A stretch of 64,000 nt of DNA from Paratinospora sagittata (GCA_035771175.1 CM069593.1:49573054-49637053), one strand, 5' to 3'; numbered from the stretch's first letter, positions 48,018 to 59,888 are shown. The notes: generated by a model from the letters alone, not told the origin. Translations and numbers: made by a program.

Positions 48018-48135
48018 CTCGAGAAAAATGAGAATGAAAACCCTAAAATTAGGGTTTTGCGACGGTCCCAAGCTCTTAGCAGGGAGAGACGCGGAAAAAA
48101 TGGTGGTGCGGTGACAGTTTATAAACCCTAAAGGC
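48018..48135 (-). promoter_or_regulatory. L10a noncoding first exon and promoter with telo-boxes
   Basis: The leader ends CTCGAG|GTAAGC at 48018. AAACCCTAAA occurs at 48038-48047 and 48123-48132, with AGGGTTT at 48051-48057; these telo-box elements are typical of plant ribosomal protein gene promoters. TTTATAAAC near 48118-48126 could be the TATA box. Confidence 0.6.
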
Positions 48136-48139
48136 TGGG

Positions 48140-48660
48140 TTGAGAAGAGGAACGTGGACTCGCAAGATATTTGTGGATTTATATACTTTAAAAAAATATT
48201 TACATATATTGCATTTACTAATATAACAAAGGGAACCTTTAATACAAAAGGTAAGAATTTTCGCCATATAACTTGGTCATTATGTGTTTGAGTTATAGCA
48301 TGATGCAATAAACGCATATATTGATAATATGTTGCATATATATAAGATAATGTACCTTTTTTTTTTTTTTTGATACCAGTTTTCTGGCATCTATTGTCTT
48401 CTTACTCTTTGGGGCAAGATTAATCTTTTCGAATTTAAATATTTATAAGGATAAGAACACCTCTCTCAACAGAGATGGATAAGGGTGGATTCGAACTCGT
48501 GATAAATTTTTTAATCATATCTCGTAGTTCGCTCCAAAAATCAATGAATCAATCCTTTATTGGTAGATAATGTACATTTCATATATATAGTTAACCAAAA
48601 GAAAAAAGAAAGTTACATAGCTTGAAAAATTGCTCTCTTAGGGGAAGAAGAGCAAGTGTA
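48140..48660. other. Intergenic; probable upstream region of MIR169 copy 1
   Basis: AT-rich. CATATATATAG near 48578-48588 is a possible TATA box about 100 bp before the hairpin. GGTGGATTCGAACTCGTG at 48485 resembles a tRNA-like B box, perhaps SINE debris. Confidence 0.4.
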
Positions 48661-48674
48661 GCATGATGAATAAG

Positions 48675-48800
48675 AGTCAATCAAGTTAGCCAAGGAGACT
48701 GCCCTGTGAACCATAAAAGGATGCAAAGCAATAAAAATATAAGATATCCCTTAAGAGAATACAGGCACGTCATCCTTGGCTACCTAATAAGACTCCTATC
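48675..48800 (+). ncRNA. MIR169: MIR169-like microRNA precursor, copy 1
   Basis: Hairpin with a candidate 21-nt mature RNA on the 5' arm at 48687-48707, TAGCCAAGGAGACTGCCCTG (+T). The 3' arm, about 48760-48785, contains GGCACGTCATCCTTGGCTA and pairs with it over 18 or more positions with a small asymmetric bulge. The loop is about 50 nt. miR169 guides cleavage of NF-YA mRNAs in plants. The mature strand differs from the canonical GCCAAGGATGACTTGCC by lacking two bases in the centre, whereas the 3' arm keeps the canonical complement. Confidence 0.75.
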
Positions 48801-50734
48801 TTCATGTAAGGACCTCTCTTCTTCTTTTACTTCAAATCAGTTTTGAATGCCTCTACTCTATAAGCAAACCTCTATTTATAGAAATATGTCATTAGTACTA
48901 TAAAAACAATAATTAATCGTCATTATTACTTAATTAAGTTTTTTTTTTTTTTTAAAGAAAAAAGGAATATCTAAATGTGTAGATGAGAAAAGAGTCCTTA
49001 AAGAGGTCTTGGTATGGAGTTTTGAGGGATGCACATAGCTATATGGAATGTCATGAATTATTACTTTATGCATGAATTTACTTTTTCAGTCTGATAATGC
49101 CACTTGTCACATGTCCAGCATACCAATATGAAGCTTTTATTTTATTTAAATCATTATTCACTCATATTTCATGTCCTTGGTCGTATTCTCAAATTTGTTA
49201 GGAGTGTCTTCATCTTCACATTTAAAAAGAATCTTTAAAAAGAGAAAAAAAAAAAAAGCAATTAGGCATTTGTTAAAAGACATCATTTTTTTCTATTTTT
49301 TATTTTTATTTTCTTACAACTTCTTTATGATTCTCTTCCATATTAAATAATACTATCAACTCACATAACTCATGTAGGTTGACTTCTTACATTATTTCTC
49401 CTACATGATTTATGTGAGAGAATATTTATATAAATAATATATGTATATTACTAGATACATATATATAACTCGAATATATATATTATTTGAATATTATACT
49501 TTTTGATACTTGTGTATTATACATATATTTACTATTTATATATTCAATATATTTATAACACTTCCTCTTTGAATATCCATGATTGTAAAATATTAACAAT
49601 CGCTACTAACAACACCCCCTTTTCTTGTCTAGTTAATGAATGACTTGGATGCATTATCGTCTTTTTTAATTTGTCTATTAATTTAGCTTAAGAGTGTTTA
49701 CTAGAGTGTATGGGTTGATCAATATGGTTATAAAAATATTCTTTTGGAAAACCATGAATATGATTAACGTTCAAGTACATTGCACGTGAGACTTGATCCT
49801 TTTGGTCCTAGCCAGGATCAGTTTTCTTGGACACAACTTTGACTCCACACCAGCACAGCAACCAGAGCCCCATGAGTTTAATTAAGGAAAAATGCTTTGG
49901 AAACCATCTAGACGTGTCCTAAAAGTTTTTAGATCATTTTGAATTACGTATTAATATGTAATTTGAAGTAATTTAAAATGTAACAAAGTGTATAAGTCTA
50001 GTATTGCACTTAAATAAGTACCAATGAATATTTTTCTTCAGGAATCAAACCAATCATGTTTGAATTGATCGATTTTATTTTTTTAACCTGTAAAATATAT
50101 TTTTTATCAAATAATTTTTTTACATAGTACAATAACAACATCAAATGATAATTTAAAAATGTAAAATCTACATCAAAATATTTATGGTCTAACATACATA
50201 CAATAATAGTATCATTCTTTACCATAAAAATAAAAAATAGTTAATTTACATCTCATCTTCTAAATAAAATTAAATAAAGTACAACAAAAACTATCAAAGT
50301 TTAATTGCAAATATTCTTCCAAAAATTAATTTCAAATCAAGTTTAGTGTAAAAAAAGAAATGAAGAATAGAAGATTTGGAGTTAAAATTAATATAATTTT
50401 ATAATTTTACCCTTACATTGAATCGGTCCGGGATTTTAAACCTCCATTTGCAAACTAAACCGAACTGATCAATTTTTAAAAAATCTAAACGAAAACCAAA
50501 CAGAATAAAAGGTTAAAAATCAAACTAAAACCGAACCGATTAAAGGTAAAAAATAAAACCAAATCAAGCACACTGGTTCAATTCAATTCTACAGTTGACA
50601 CCCCTAGTTTTCATGAACTTCCATATCTAAGTAATCCAAATATGTTCTAAATTTGTGTAATATATTAGATATTAAGCTAAATTAATTTTCTCCCAGGTGT
50701 AATTTATCTCCCTTTATGAAAGTTTGAATCTATC
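48801..50734. other. Intergenic after MIR169 copy 1
   Basis: No protein gene seen. 48820-48890 is the conserved downstream flank shared with copy 2. A (TA)-rich stretch runs 49420-49570. 50440-50600 has low-complexity AAACCGAAC-type words. Confidence 0.5.
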
Positions 50735-51010
50735 TACGCGTTCAAGAAAAGGAGAAAAAAATCATTTTGTCTTGTTGGTTTCAACTATTTTATCCAAGAT
50801 TTGCCGAAATTGATCCAAAGAATATGTTTAGGTAAATCAATGTATTAATAGTGCCCAATCTTTTAACATCAAATGACAAGGCGCCTGTGACAATTAATTA
50901 ACATTTCTTGCATCAAGTTTTTCACACTTAAGTTCTTTCTTTTTTAAAATAAAATAAAAATAAAATTGAGGATCAACTATTGCTACCACGAAGGTTTATC
51001 TAGGAGTGCC
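50735..51010 (+). repeat. Segmental duplicate, left copy
   Basis: Matches 52935-53055 plus 53425-53540: ATTTTATCCAAGA, AATGTTTAGG-like, TTAATAGTGCCCAATCTTTT, TTGCATCAAGTTTTTC, CAACTATTGC and GAAGGTTTATCTA occur in the same order in both. Non-coding. Confidence 0.6.
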
Positions 51011-51904
51011 ATACGCACAATTTTAGCATTCATTTTCCAGCACACAGCCTCTTATGTGTATTGACGGGTTAAGCTGAATTTGGTTCGAACCAAAACTCAA
51101 CCCGACCTAAACAGTTTGGATGAAAAGTTTAGAACCCACAGGACTTCTGACAAGTTGTAAGGACCTCTCAAGGGAGTAAGGGATTCATTTGGTTTCTCTC
51201 AAATGAAACAAAATCCCACCATGTTTAGACAAGAGATCATCCATATATTAGGCAACAAACCAGGAACAGCAATGCTCCACATGAAAAAATGTATTTCTCT
51301 GAAAAACAACACACCGTTTTACAGAAAAAAGTAATTATTAAATGATAGAAAAATCAGACTTTTTCCAGATATAAAGCTGCCTTATACAGTCAAACCCAGA
51401 GAAAGCTCATTCTTCAGATTGCCTTGTTCCCAATACTGGAATATCCTCGTATCTTTTCTGTGTTACACAATACAAGAAGATCAGTCCAAGAAATCTCTAT
51501 GAAGAAAAGGAAGAACAGCTCATGCAGCAAACAGTCTATTTATTAAGCTATTTCAAGGGTATCAAATCATGAATATAACAAGAGCTGAAGTTATTTATCT
51601 GCCAGTGGCACTTAAGGCCTCTTAAGAAAAACGTAAAAAGTAACTTTAGTACAACCAAGAAATAGAGCAACACAAATTTATTAATGCTCCCCTCAGCTAT
51701 TGAGATAAAAATTACAAATTATAATACTTACATTCTTCACTATAATGGATCAGACATGGGTTTTTTGCCTTGAGATTTCATGCACATTTAGATATTTTCA
51801 AGTTGAACACTGTCACCAAAGTTAAGTTCTTTTTGGCATGGTAGCCCTTGAGCTTCATAGATAATACCAAACTATGAACGTTAACTATAGTCTATACCTA
51901 CATA

Positions 51905-52400
51905 ACTCAACTCAACAAAGCCTTTCCCCAACTACATGAGGTTGACATAAATCCGCTTCCCCTCTACTCTATTAAGGGCTAAGTAGACAGTTTTACTGCA
52001 AGTAGTGTAACTTTTTTTAAGTATCTGTATCTAAGTTATTTTAGTCCTACTCCAACCTTTATCATTACCACTAATTGTGAATAAGTCACACTCTTCCTAC
52101 CTAGTGCATCTAATGGTCTTTATTGTAGACGTCTGAATCATCTTAATTTGTTTTCTTTCATTCAATCTTCAATTAGGGCTATCCATAGCATTTCTTAAAT
52201 ATGTTCATTCATTTCTATTTTTTTTTTCTATGTCTTAATACATATCCGCCAAAACATTTGCATTTTTATTAACTTAGTTAATTTGTGGTTTCTTATTATC
52301 CAACATTCTATTCCATAAAAAATGGTTGGCTTGATAGCATACTTCTGAAAATTTTCTTTCAACTTTAATGAAATGTGTTAATCATATAAGCTGACTGTAC
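51905..52400 (-). mobile_element. LINE (RTE-type) 3' fragment
   Basis: Read on the minus strand it gives a degenerate C-terminal RT region with KPTIFYGIECW, the counterpart of the PAMLYGTECW motif of plant RTE LINEs, followed by the non-coding 3' end TAGTTGGGGAAAGGCTTTG then TTGAGTTGAG. 5'-truncated and full of stops, so inactive. Confidence 0.6.
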
Positions 52401-52934
52401 CTACGTGACGAGGTTAATCCATGCAAAAGCAGTCAGCTATGAGGAGAGTATGATAACTCCAATTTTTGGTGACTAAACCTAAACCATATATATGGGGAAA
52501 TTTTCACTACGCAATATTGTGGGACATGGAACTAGAAGTGGGGGAGAAAAGAGATGGAAGGAGCTAGCATGGGAATGAGTGTTTTGTTGAGATGAAGTTA
52601 AAGAATGCTCTTGTCATTAGAGAGCAAAAGCATCAAGGAGAAAGGTGATGGTTTGGTAGCTGATGCTTTGTTGAGGTGGGAATGGATGACACCCCTGTTT
52701 CTAGGACATATTGTTCATGTCCATGGAAGGTATGAAAGGATAAAGCCCCAATAAGGCTATATCACTTCATCAAAGAGTCACCACATTATTGAAAGGAATA
52801 ACCAAAAAGGCAAGTATCAACAAAACATGCATAGAAGTAAGTGGGAGTACTTATCACCCTTTATAAGAGTTTAAATCCGAATCACATAATATATCCTTCA
52901 TCATTGTGCTTGTCTATTAAGCATTCAAGCCAAA

Positions 52935-53540
52935 GAAAAACACGTTTTTGTTTTGTTTTGTTGAATTTAATTATTTTATCCAAGAGTTACCAAAACTAAT
53001 ATAAAAAAATGTTTAGGATAATTACTAGATTAATAGTGCCCAATCTTTTGATATCAAATGATAAGTGTGAGTTGGCTATATTTGACATTTAATAAATGTT
53101 AATATTTTCTAATTGGTCCATTTTGATCATTCCTAAAATAGAAAAGGGTTGCAAACCACTTTTATCAATTGAGTGGATCAGACTTTAGATGTCAATGTGA
53201 CCCAATGCTAACAAAATCTAGTTAAAAAATGTCTCAAAAGGACCTAAAAGAATAGGATAACTGTTCCAATTTATCTAATGTATAGAAAGGATCAAGCAAA
53301 CCCCCTTTCACAAAACATCTTGTTTAGTTGACTTCAAAATCATTTGATCCAATATTGCAAGAAATTATATAATTAAGTGACAATCATATGTATCTCACAT
53401 ATTATCCACGAGTATGGAAATACAAATTTCTTGTGCCAATTAGCATTACTTGCATCAAGTTTTTCTCATATTTTTATTCCTATTTTTTTTATTTTTAAAT
53501 TTTGAGGCCCAACTATTGCACCATGAAGGCTTATCTATAT
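52935..53540 (+). repeat. Segmental duplicate, right copy, with ~370-bp insertion
   Basis: Same ordered words as 50735-51010, but interrupted between about 53056 and 53425 by unrelated sequence. The insertion could be a mobile element or the duplicate on the left could carry a deletion; I see no clear terminal repeats to decide. Confidence 0.55.
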
Positions 53541-54615
53541 GCACACAAAAAATAAAAAATAAAAAATAAAAAATGACGGCTTATCTATACATTAGTAGAT
53601 ACAACTTTTCAGTCAAGTAATTTATAATATAGTTGATATATTAATTTAGCCATAATGCAAGGCACCCAAGGGATTCTTCTTTCTCTTCTTTTATCAGGTG
53701 GCTATTCAATATTACTAAAGATAATAAAAATGGTTAACATCATAATCAGACTCTTTTGATGTCCTTTTCAAGAGATTCTCTAAGAATGCTTCTATATCTT
53801 GACTTAAGACATTAGGGTTCTTATCATTCATCATTTGAATATTATTTGTTTTTCTAGAAAAGAAATAGATAAACATAGAGAATAATACTCTCCCTTCAAA
53901 ATCATGCTTCCATGTAAAAGTGGTCACCTCAAAGTACTGAAAATTATCTACACTTCAATAAGTGCTTTTCAACTTTATAATTAGATACTAATAAGATCTA
54001 CAAGGCCAAAACATATGCATGTGATACTAAGTAATACCTAAAAATATATCAAACATTTATTATAACCAAAACTACAACTATAGCAAACCAAAATATATAG
54101 AAAATTACTCTTATTTTCACTTTATTAAAATTCATTGGCATTTTTTTTTCTATAGAAAAAAAATGAAGTGCTACAAATTATCCACTGAGACAAAGCTTTA
54201 TTTCCATGATTGCAAAATTAAATAAATTCCTCTCTTACCTTTTTAAATTTGACTGTTAATTTTTTTTTATTTTTTTAAAAAAAAAACTATCTGTTAACTA
54301 AAAAATGTGTATGTTGAAAACTAAAAACAATGAAACCACCATCAAATCTATTCTTCATATGTAATACAAATTATGAAAATCATAATAAACCAAACTATAT
54401 GATATATAGTGTAATGCATCTAATAAATTGAGTTGCATGCAATAACTTCACAAAAACGCATAATGTGAATAATGAATAAATACAATGTATGCATGATGTT
54501 GTTTCAGTACATATGATAGTGTGGCTTTGATGCACGCTTGTAATTGAAACAATATTGAACATTTCAAATGCTTTTCTCTCTTATATGGAAAAAAAGTAGG
54601 TCTAACATGAAAGAT
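53541..54615. other. Intergenic upstream of MIR169 copy 2
   Basis: AT-rich, no protein gene. CTCTTATATGGAAAAAAAG at 54576-54594 is a weak TATA-like site just before the hairpin. Confidence 0.4.
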
Positions 54616-54619
54616 AAGA

Positions 54620-54740
54620 GCCAGTCAAGTTAGCCAAGGAGACTGCCTATACAAGCCACAAAAGGACTCAAAAGCATTAATGAGAAACCCTTTGGAGAGG
54701 ATATAGGCAAGTCATCCTTGGCTGCCAAACAAGACTCTAG
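54620..54740 (+). ncRNA. MIR169: MIR169-like microRNA precursor, copy 2
   Basis: Second hairpin, 5.9 kb downstream and on the same strand. The mature candidate is 54631-54651, TAGCCAAGGAGACTGCCTAT (+A); the 3' arm at 54701-54726 has TATAGGCAAGTCATCCTTGG. Flanks match copy 1 as well: AAGAG(C/T)CA(G/A)TCAAGTTAGCC before and CTTCATGTAA ... AACCTCTATTTATAG after, so this is a duplicated locus. Conservation is highest in the two arms and lower in the loop, as expected for a functional miRNA gene. Confidence 0.75.
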
Positions 54741-56013
54741 TCTTCATGTAAAACCACTCTTCCTTGTGACATAACTGATTTGGAATGCCATTGCCCTATC
54801 TTGAAACCTCTATTTATAGATTGGTATTTGCAAGATTACATAAAATTCACCCAATCAACTAGCCCATCCTTGGCCCTTTTTTTTTTATTATTATTAGACC
54901 TCACTCATATGACCAAGTTCATTTCCACTTTAGTAGAGAATATATTCTTGCGCTTTACATATATAGCTCCTTTTCTGTGTGTATACTTTCACAATATGGC
55001 ATGAAATCAATTTATTTGACCTTTAGATTTTCAAGGGCCATCTTCAGAATATGTGACAATTTCACTAAGTCATTTATCCTTAGTTTTTTATTTCTTGGTT
55101 AAACAAATTGTATTATGCACGAAAGAATGCTAATTAATGAAGTTTAGGAAAGGAGAAATCCTTCTTTTTGGCTATAATAAAGAAGCTTTCGGAAGAAAGA
55201 ATGATCTCACAAGTGAACATTTACCAAATAAAAATGAAAATTGTTACAATTTCAATACTCATTTTTAGCACACAACACCTTATGGTCATGGTGTATGTCA
55301 AATATCCTCGAATCATATAGTTATGCGTGAATTGAGGGCATCCAATGTAATTAACGGATTGTGTGCTAGAATAGGTGCTAAAAACTTGTTTCTATAGCAT
55401 CCCTCCCTACTAAAATAAATGCCAAGGAAGAATCAGATTAAAGGAAGGATATAAAAATTTAAAATGACCAAAAGTAATTATTGAATTAATTACCATAAGA
55501 GGAAAGATCAAAAGCAAAACTTTGGCCTAATTAAACGGGGTAGATGCCAAATATCCTAGAAGGAAATCTTTGTCTGTAACATGAGGGGATGATACCCTAT
55601 TCAAATGGAATATAGTAACTTTATGGAATTGTTATTCCATTTAGATAATGCAACTTGTCATGCATCTACCCTATGCAGCTTAGCACCATTCAACTCCCCC
55701 CTCCCCTGTTTTGAATTGTGTTTTATTCTCAACTCTAATACTTGAAGTTCGTAGCTTTCAATAGCAAAGTGTTCTTAATTTTGCAATATACCAAGCTTCC
55801 TCTTCACTAGAAAAGACATTAGGAAAAGGAGCAAAAAGAGCACTTAGGTGTGCTTTTTATGTACTTCAGTTCTCTATGGGAATAAGAACACAACTTCTTT
55901 CACCTTCATGGAATAATGAAAGTGTAACTGCGTCTCCAAATAGCATCTTCTTCTCCTACTTGCTTTGACTTTCATAAAAAAAAATGGTGGATGTGCCTAT
56001 TTGAGTTGATATC
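54741..56013. other. Intergenic after MIR169 copy 2
   Basis: No gene. 54770-54830 is the flank shared with copy 1. Further weak similarity (for example TAGCACACAACACCTTATG at 55266 against CAGCACACAGCCTCTTATG at 51037) hints that the duplicated block once extended further. Confidence 0.4.
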
Positions 56014-56020
56014 TATCCTT

Positions 56021-56720
56021 GGGGCACGGTTTTGATCCGGTACCCCAGCATGCTGTATCATTTCATTCCCCCTTTTGCCCTTTTTTTTCTCGTTTTCTTC
56101 ATTTTTTTTCCTTTACTTTTCTCAACATCTCTTTTTTACATCATATATAGTAATATTTATACCCACTCTTTTACTTTTATATTAATTTATTATATCCACA
56201 TTGATGCCCCATATTTCTCACTTTTATACTTTTCCACGATAATTTTATATTTTAAAATCTGATTAAATTTTTTTAACTAAAATCTGATATTATTTATAAA
56301 ACAATAAGTACCGTGTTATTGTGATTTTTTAACTTCATCAGATTTTAGTTGAAAATATTTAATCAGATTTTAAAATATTAAATGTAAAATATGATTATCA
56401 TGGAAAAGAATAAAAGTGAGAAATATCATCAATGTGAAATTGTGAATATAATAAATTAATATAAAAATAAAAGAGTGGGTATAAATATTAATGTATTTGA
56501 TGTAAAAAAGAGATGTTGAGAAAAATAAAGGAAAAAAAAAAGAAGAAATGAAGAAAAAGAGAAAAAAGGCCAAAGGGGGGAATGAAATGATAGTTCTCCG
56601 AGCATTTAAAGCTCTAGTAAAGATGAAAAATTAAATGTGGACATGTGACACAAGTAGAGAACCCTTGCATGCCATTGCTTAGGTACAGCATATTGGGGCA
56701 TCACATCAAAACCGCGCCCC
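56021..56720. mobile_element. ~700-bp foldback element (long inverted repeat)
   Basis: Left arm 56021-56280 and right arm 56340-56720 are imperfect inverted copies along their whole length: GGGGCACGGTTTTGAT at the left end against GGGGCGCGGTTTTGAT (reverse) at the right end, and matching internal words such as CAACATCTCTTTTTTACATC, CCCACTCTTTTA and AAATCTGATTAAA. The right arm carries about 100 bp extra (56590-56690). TATCC flanks both sides (56014-56018 and 56721-56725), a possible 5-bp target duplication. Short ORFs on both strands of the two arms encode the same Ile/Tyr/Phe-rich peptide by symmetry and are not genes. Confidence 0.75.
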
Positions 56721-56725
56721 TATCC

Positions 56726-57424
56726 ATGGAGTTCACATTTACAAACCTACAATTTGTTTGTACCCGACCTAATTCAAAATAAACATTATTTCTTTGTCCA
56801 TACCCATTTAGTTTAAAAAGTGAGCTACACATCCTTGTTTCAATTTTAAAACTTCTATAGTTTTACTTAATATTATCTCATAAATTATATGAAAAACACT
56901 ATAAATCGCATACATAAATGATTAAAAACCATAAAACATTTCATCTAAGAAAGTGACTAATATAAGATTCATTTAATATTTTATACATTTTATGCATGCA
57001 ATGAATTTAATTTCTAATTTCTATCAGTGCATAATTAGATATGAAAATTTGTAATTATGTCTAATATAATATCATAAGATTCAATTACTACAAATGAATC
57101 CTCGTACAATTGAAATCAAATCATAAGATTTATTTAAAAACTTATTTAACTCAATCAATAACAATTTCTAAAAAGTATTCGTTAATTTTTTTCAACTTTA
57201 ACTTTTTTTTTTAACTTGTGTAAAACCCTATGGGACAAAATTGGCTTTTTAAAAGCATAGATTTGTCTTTATTGCACATAGCTAAGCCTAAGAGAAAGGC
57301 TTTGAGAGAACTTCTTCTCACTTCACAAATTAACTAATTGACTTATCTTTTCATCAAAACAAAATCAATTTCGCACAATTTTTTAATAGGTAAAAGCTTC
57401 AAAATCAATATGCTTGATGGTTTC
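56726..57424. other. Intergenic left of the LTR retrotransposon
   Basis: AT-rich; no gene or repeat structure recognised. The last bases before 57425 are the 5' target flank of the retrotransposon. Confidence 0.5.
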
Positions 57425-58254
57425 TGTTGGATGGTCAGCTCGAGTATGAGCTACCTTGGACATCAGTAGAGCTAACCTGGCATTATAGAAAATATAAGCC
57501 ACGTGAATGAGCTAGCGAGCCGAAGTGGCGGAATAAAAATCGCGTACGACAATACGACCGACAGATCAGCTCGGCCAGCCCAAATCTGACTCAATCAGGG
57601 AAAACCATCCGAGTCGATCTAATGAGATGATGTTTACGAAAACCCTGAAAGCACGATGGTGACGATAGCTCGGCCCAGCACTGCTCAGGGTTGGCAGCTC
57701 GACATTGAGCCGAGCTGATCATTCCATACGAGATAGAGAAGATATGGGAGTCCTTCCTAGCATGCCACATCCTGCGAAATCCGGAATAGCTGGACGTATT
57801 AAACACGAACTTCGACAAAAAGACAAAATGAGACTCCTTCTCCAAGATAAACCAGGAAGATAAGGATCATCCGATCCGACCAACCCATAATAGATGAACT
57901 CATCCAACTCGTCTCGACCAACGACGAGACGACACGTGGCACATGCCTACTGGGCAGCTGACCACTCCGGCCAGAGGACTTCCTCTATAAATAAAACCTA
58001 CAACCTTCCTTATAAGGTACGAACAACTTTCTACAAGAGTTATTGCTATAGTCTTAAACAAGCTTTAACTTAAGCATCAAAGGGTCTTTGGCTGGCACCA
58101 CATCGGTTTTCCTTACGATAGCCCTATTTCTTTCTCCCTTCTTCTCAGATCTAACTGATAAACCCTCGCCGGAGCCAGATAGTTCACACTTCCAGATTCA
58201 ATCATCTCCTCCACGTGTTCATCTACTTAGTGTTGGTCAGATTTTGCACCAACA
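57425..58254 (+). repeat. 5' LTR, 830 bp
   Basis: Begins TGTTGGATGG and ends GCACCAACA, so it has the TG...CA ends with a 6-bp terminal inverted repeat (TGTTGG/CCAACA). A TATAAATAA box lies at 57986-57994, about two thirds into the LTR, as expected for the U3/R border. The 3' LTR is not in the window, so the boundaries rest on the termini and on the adjoining primer site. Confidence 0.75.
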
Positions 58255-58256
58255 TT

Positions 58257-58274
58257 TGGCGTCGTCTGTGGGAA
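58257..58274 (+). other. Primer-binding site
   Basis: TGGCGTCGTCTGTGGGAA starts two bases after the LTR end, the usual position. It resembles the TGGCGCCGTCTGTGGG site common in plant Tat and Athila elements; the tRNA was not verified. Confidence 0.6.
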
Positions 58275-58307
58275 TCAACTTATCAAGCCAATAATTGTTT
58301 TCCAACA

Positions 58308-59750
58308 ATGAGTCAAGAGGCAGATCCCCCGTATTTGGAAGAGCTCTCGACTTCGCCGAAGCCCCCTAAGGCTCAGCAAGGAAAACCTCCCAAAAAGAAG
58401 AAGGGCTCTACTCAGAAGTCTGCACGAATCAACAACATTGAGAAAAAAGTAGAGAAGATCTCTCAACTAGTGCTGAAGAAGAACGAGGTATTAAGAGCAC
58501 ATATTCCTTCGTCACCACCACTACATGCAAAGGTTCGAAAGGATAAAGGAAGCCGCTATCGGAGTGTCAACTCTTAACCAAAATTTGCGAAAAGCAACAA
58601 CAAGCGTTTGGGCAGATCAAAACAAAGATCTCTTTCCATAGGAGATCTTCGCCACTCTTTGGAGGCGAAAAAGGAGGAGCGCAAGTCAAGCTCTTTCCAA
58701 GTCCAATCAGCACGAAAGAGATCACGTTGTCCTCCACCAAGATCGGCACCAACCAGGTCGGCCTCGACAAGAATCCCAAAAATAGGATTACCTCCGGCAA
58801 GGTCGTCTCGTTCCGTGCGATCTAGGCTAACCTGGCCTTCTAGGAGCGTCCAAACCTAATCTCATACAGAGTACGAAGACTTTCCCTCACCCTTCACAGA
58901 AAAGGTACTTCAAGCCCCACTACCAAAGAATGTCAAAACGGCATAGGTCAAAACATACAAAAGAAAGATTGACCCAAGAGAGCACGTTGAAAACTATAAA
59001 TCTTGGATGGAGTTCAAAGGATATGACGACGCACCAATGTGCAAAGGCTTCCAAATTATCCTCGGATGACCAGCTAAGAAGTGGTATTGAAAGCTGGAAC
59101 CGGGGTCGATCAGCTCGTTTGGGCATCTTGCTCATAAATTTATCGAACACTTCGCCGGTAAGAAAGAAAGGGTAAAATTGGTGAACAGCTTGCTGGCCAT
59201 TCGACAGAAGCAAGGGAAAAATCTCGAGGATTACCTTGAGCGATTTGATGACGCCCGAGTTGAAGTAGGCGATTGTGATGACAAAACTGCTATCACAACC
59301 TTCATGGCCGGGCCAAGGCCCGGACAATTCCACTACTCCTTGAGAAAGAAGAAAGCTCAAACATACAAGGAAGTCTTAAACCGAGCTCAGAAGTACATTA
59401 ATGCGAATGAGCAAGCTGAAGCCAAAAGAGAAGAAGATAATCCTTCCAACAGCTTGAAGAAGGACAAGAAGAGGAAAAGAGATGATGAAGCCAAGAAGGA
59501 CAAAAAAGGTGGGAAGAGGTTAAATTCAGATCGACGGAACCAAAAAAGCAAGAGCGTCCATAACGTTTATTCGACTTACACGCCTTTGACCACCTCGACA
59601 GACAGATCTTCTAAGAGATCCAAGACAAGGAATACCTCAAATGGCCAAAAAAGTTGAGCACTCCTTCCCATCGGCGGGACAAGAAGAAGTACTGTTGATA
59701 CCACAAGGATCACAGTCACAACACTGACCAGTGTTTCGACTTGAAATAGG
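58308..59750 (+). pseudogene. gag (capsid and zinc-knuckle) remnant
   Basis: An N-terminal ORF starts at 58308 (MSQEADPPYLEEL) and is Lys/Pro/Ser-rich, ending at 58577. The capsid part, in the frame that opens at 59178, reads back to about 58966 with DPREHVENYKSW and PGSISSFGHLAHKFIEHF, then LVNSLLAIRQKQGKNLEDYL (from about 59178) and ends in a basic tail at 59657. A CCHC-like knuckle follows near 59690-59740 (HKDHSHNTDQCF). Stops at CGA- and CAG-type positions break the capsid and knuckle. Confidence 0.75.
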
Positions 59751-59888
59751 AGATTGAAACTCTTATCCGTCGAGGTCGTCTACAAGAATACGTGAAGGGC
59801 TTAGTCGCCAGAGAAGGAAAGAGCCGACCAATCAAGGGAGATCAAAACCATTTTTGATGGAGACCTCAACAAGACATCGAACCGAGCA

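Noticed and set aside
56032..56573. Two similar short ORFs on opposite strands
   Set aside because: They are the same sequence read on the two arms of the foldback; low-complexity Phe/Ile/Tyr peptides.
58567..59360. Minus-strand frames inside the retrotransposon
   Set aside because: Shadows of gag; no similarity to a known antisense gene.
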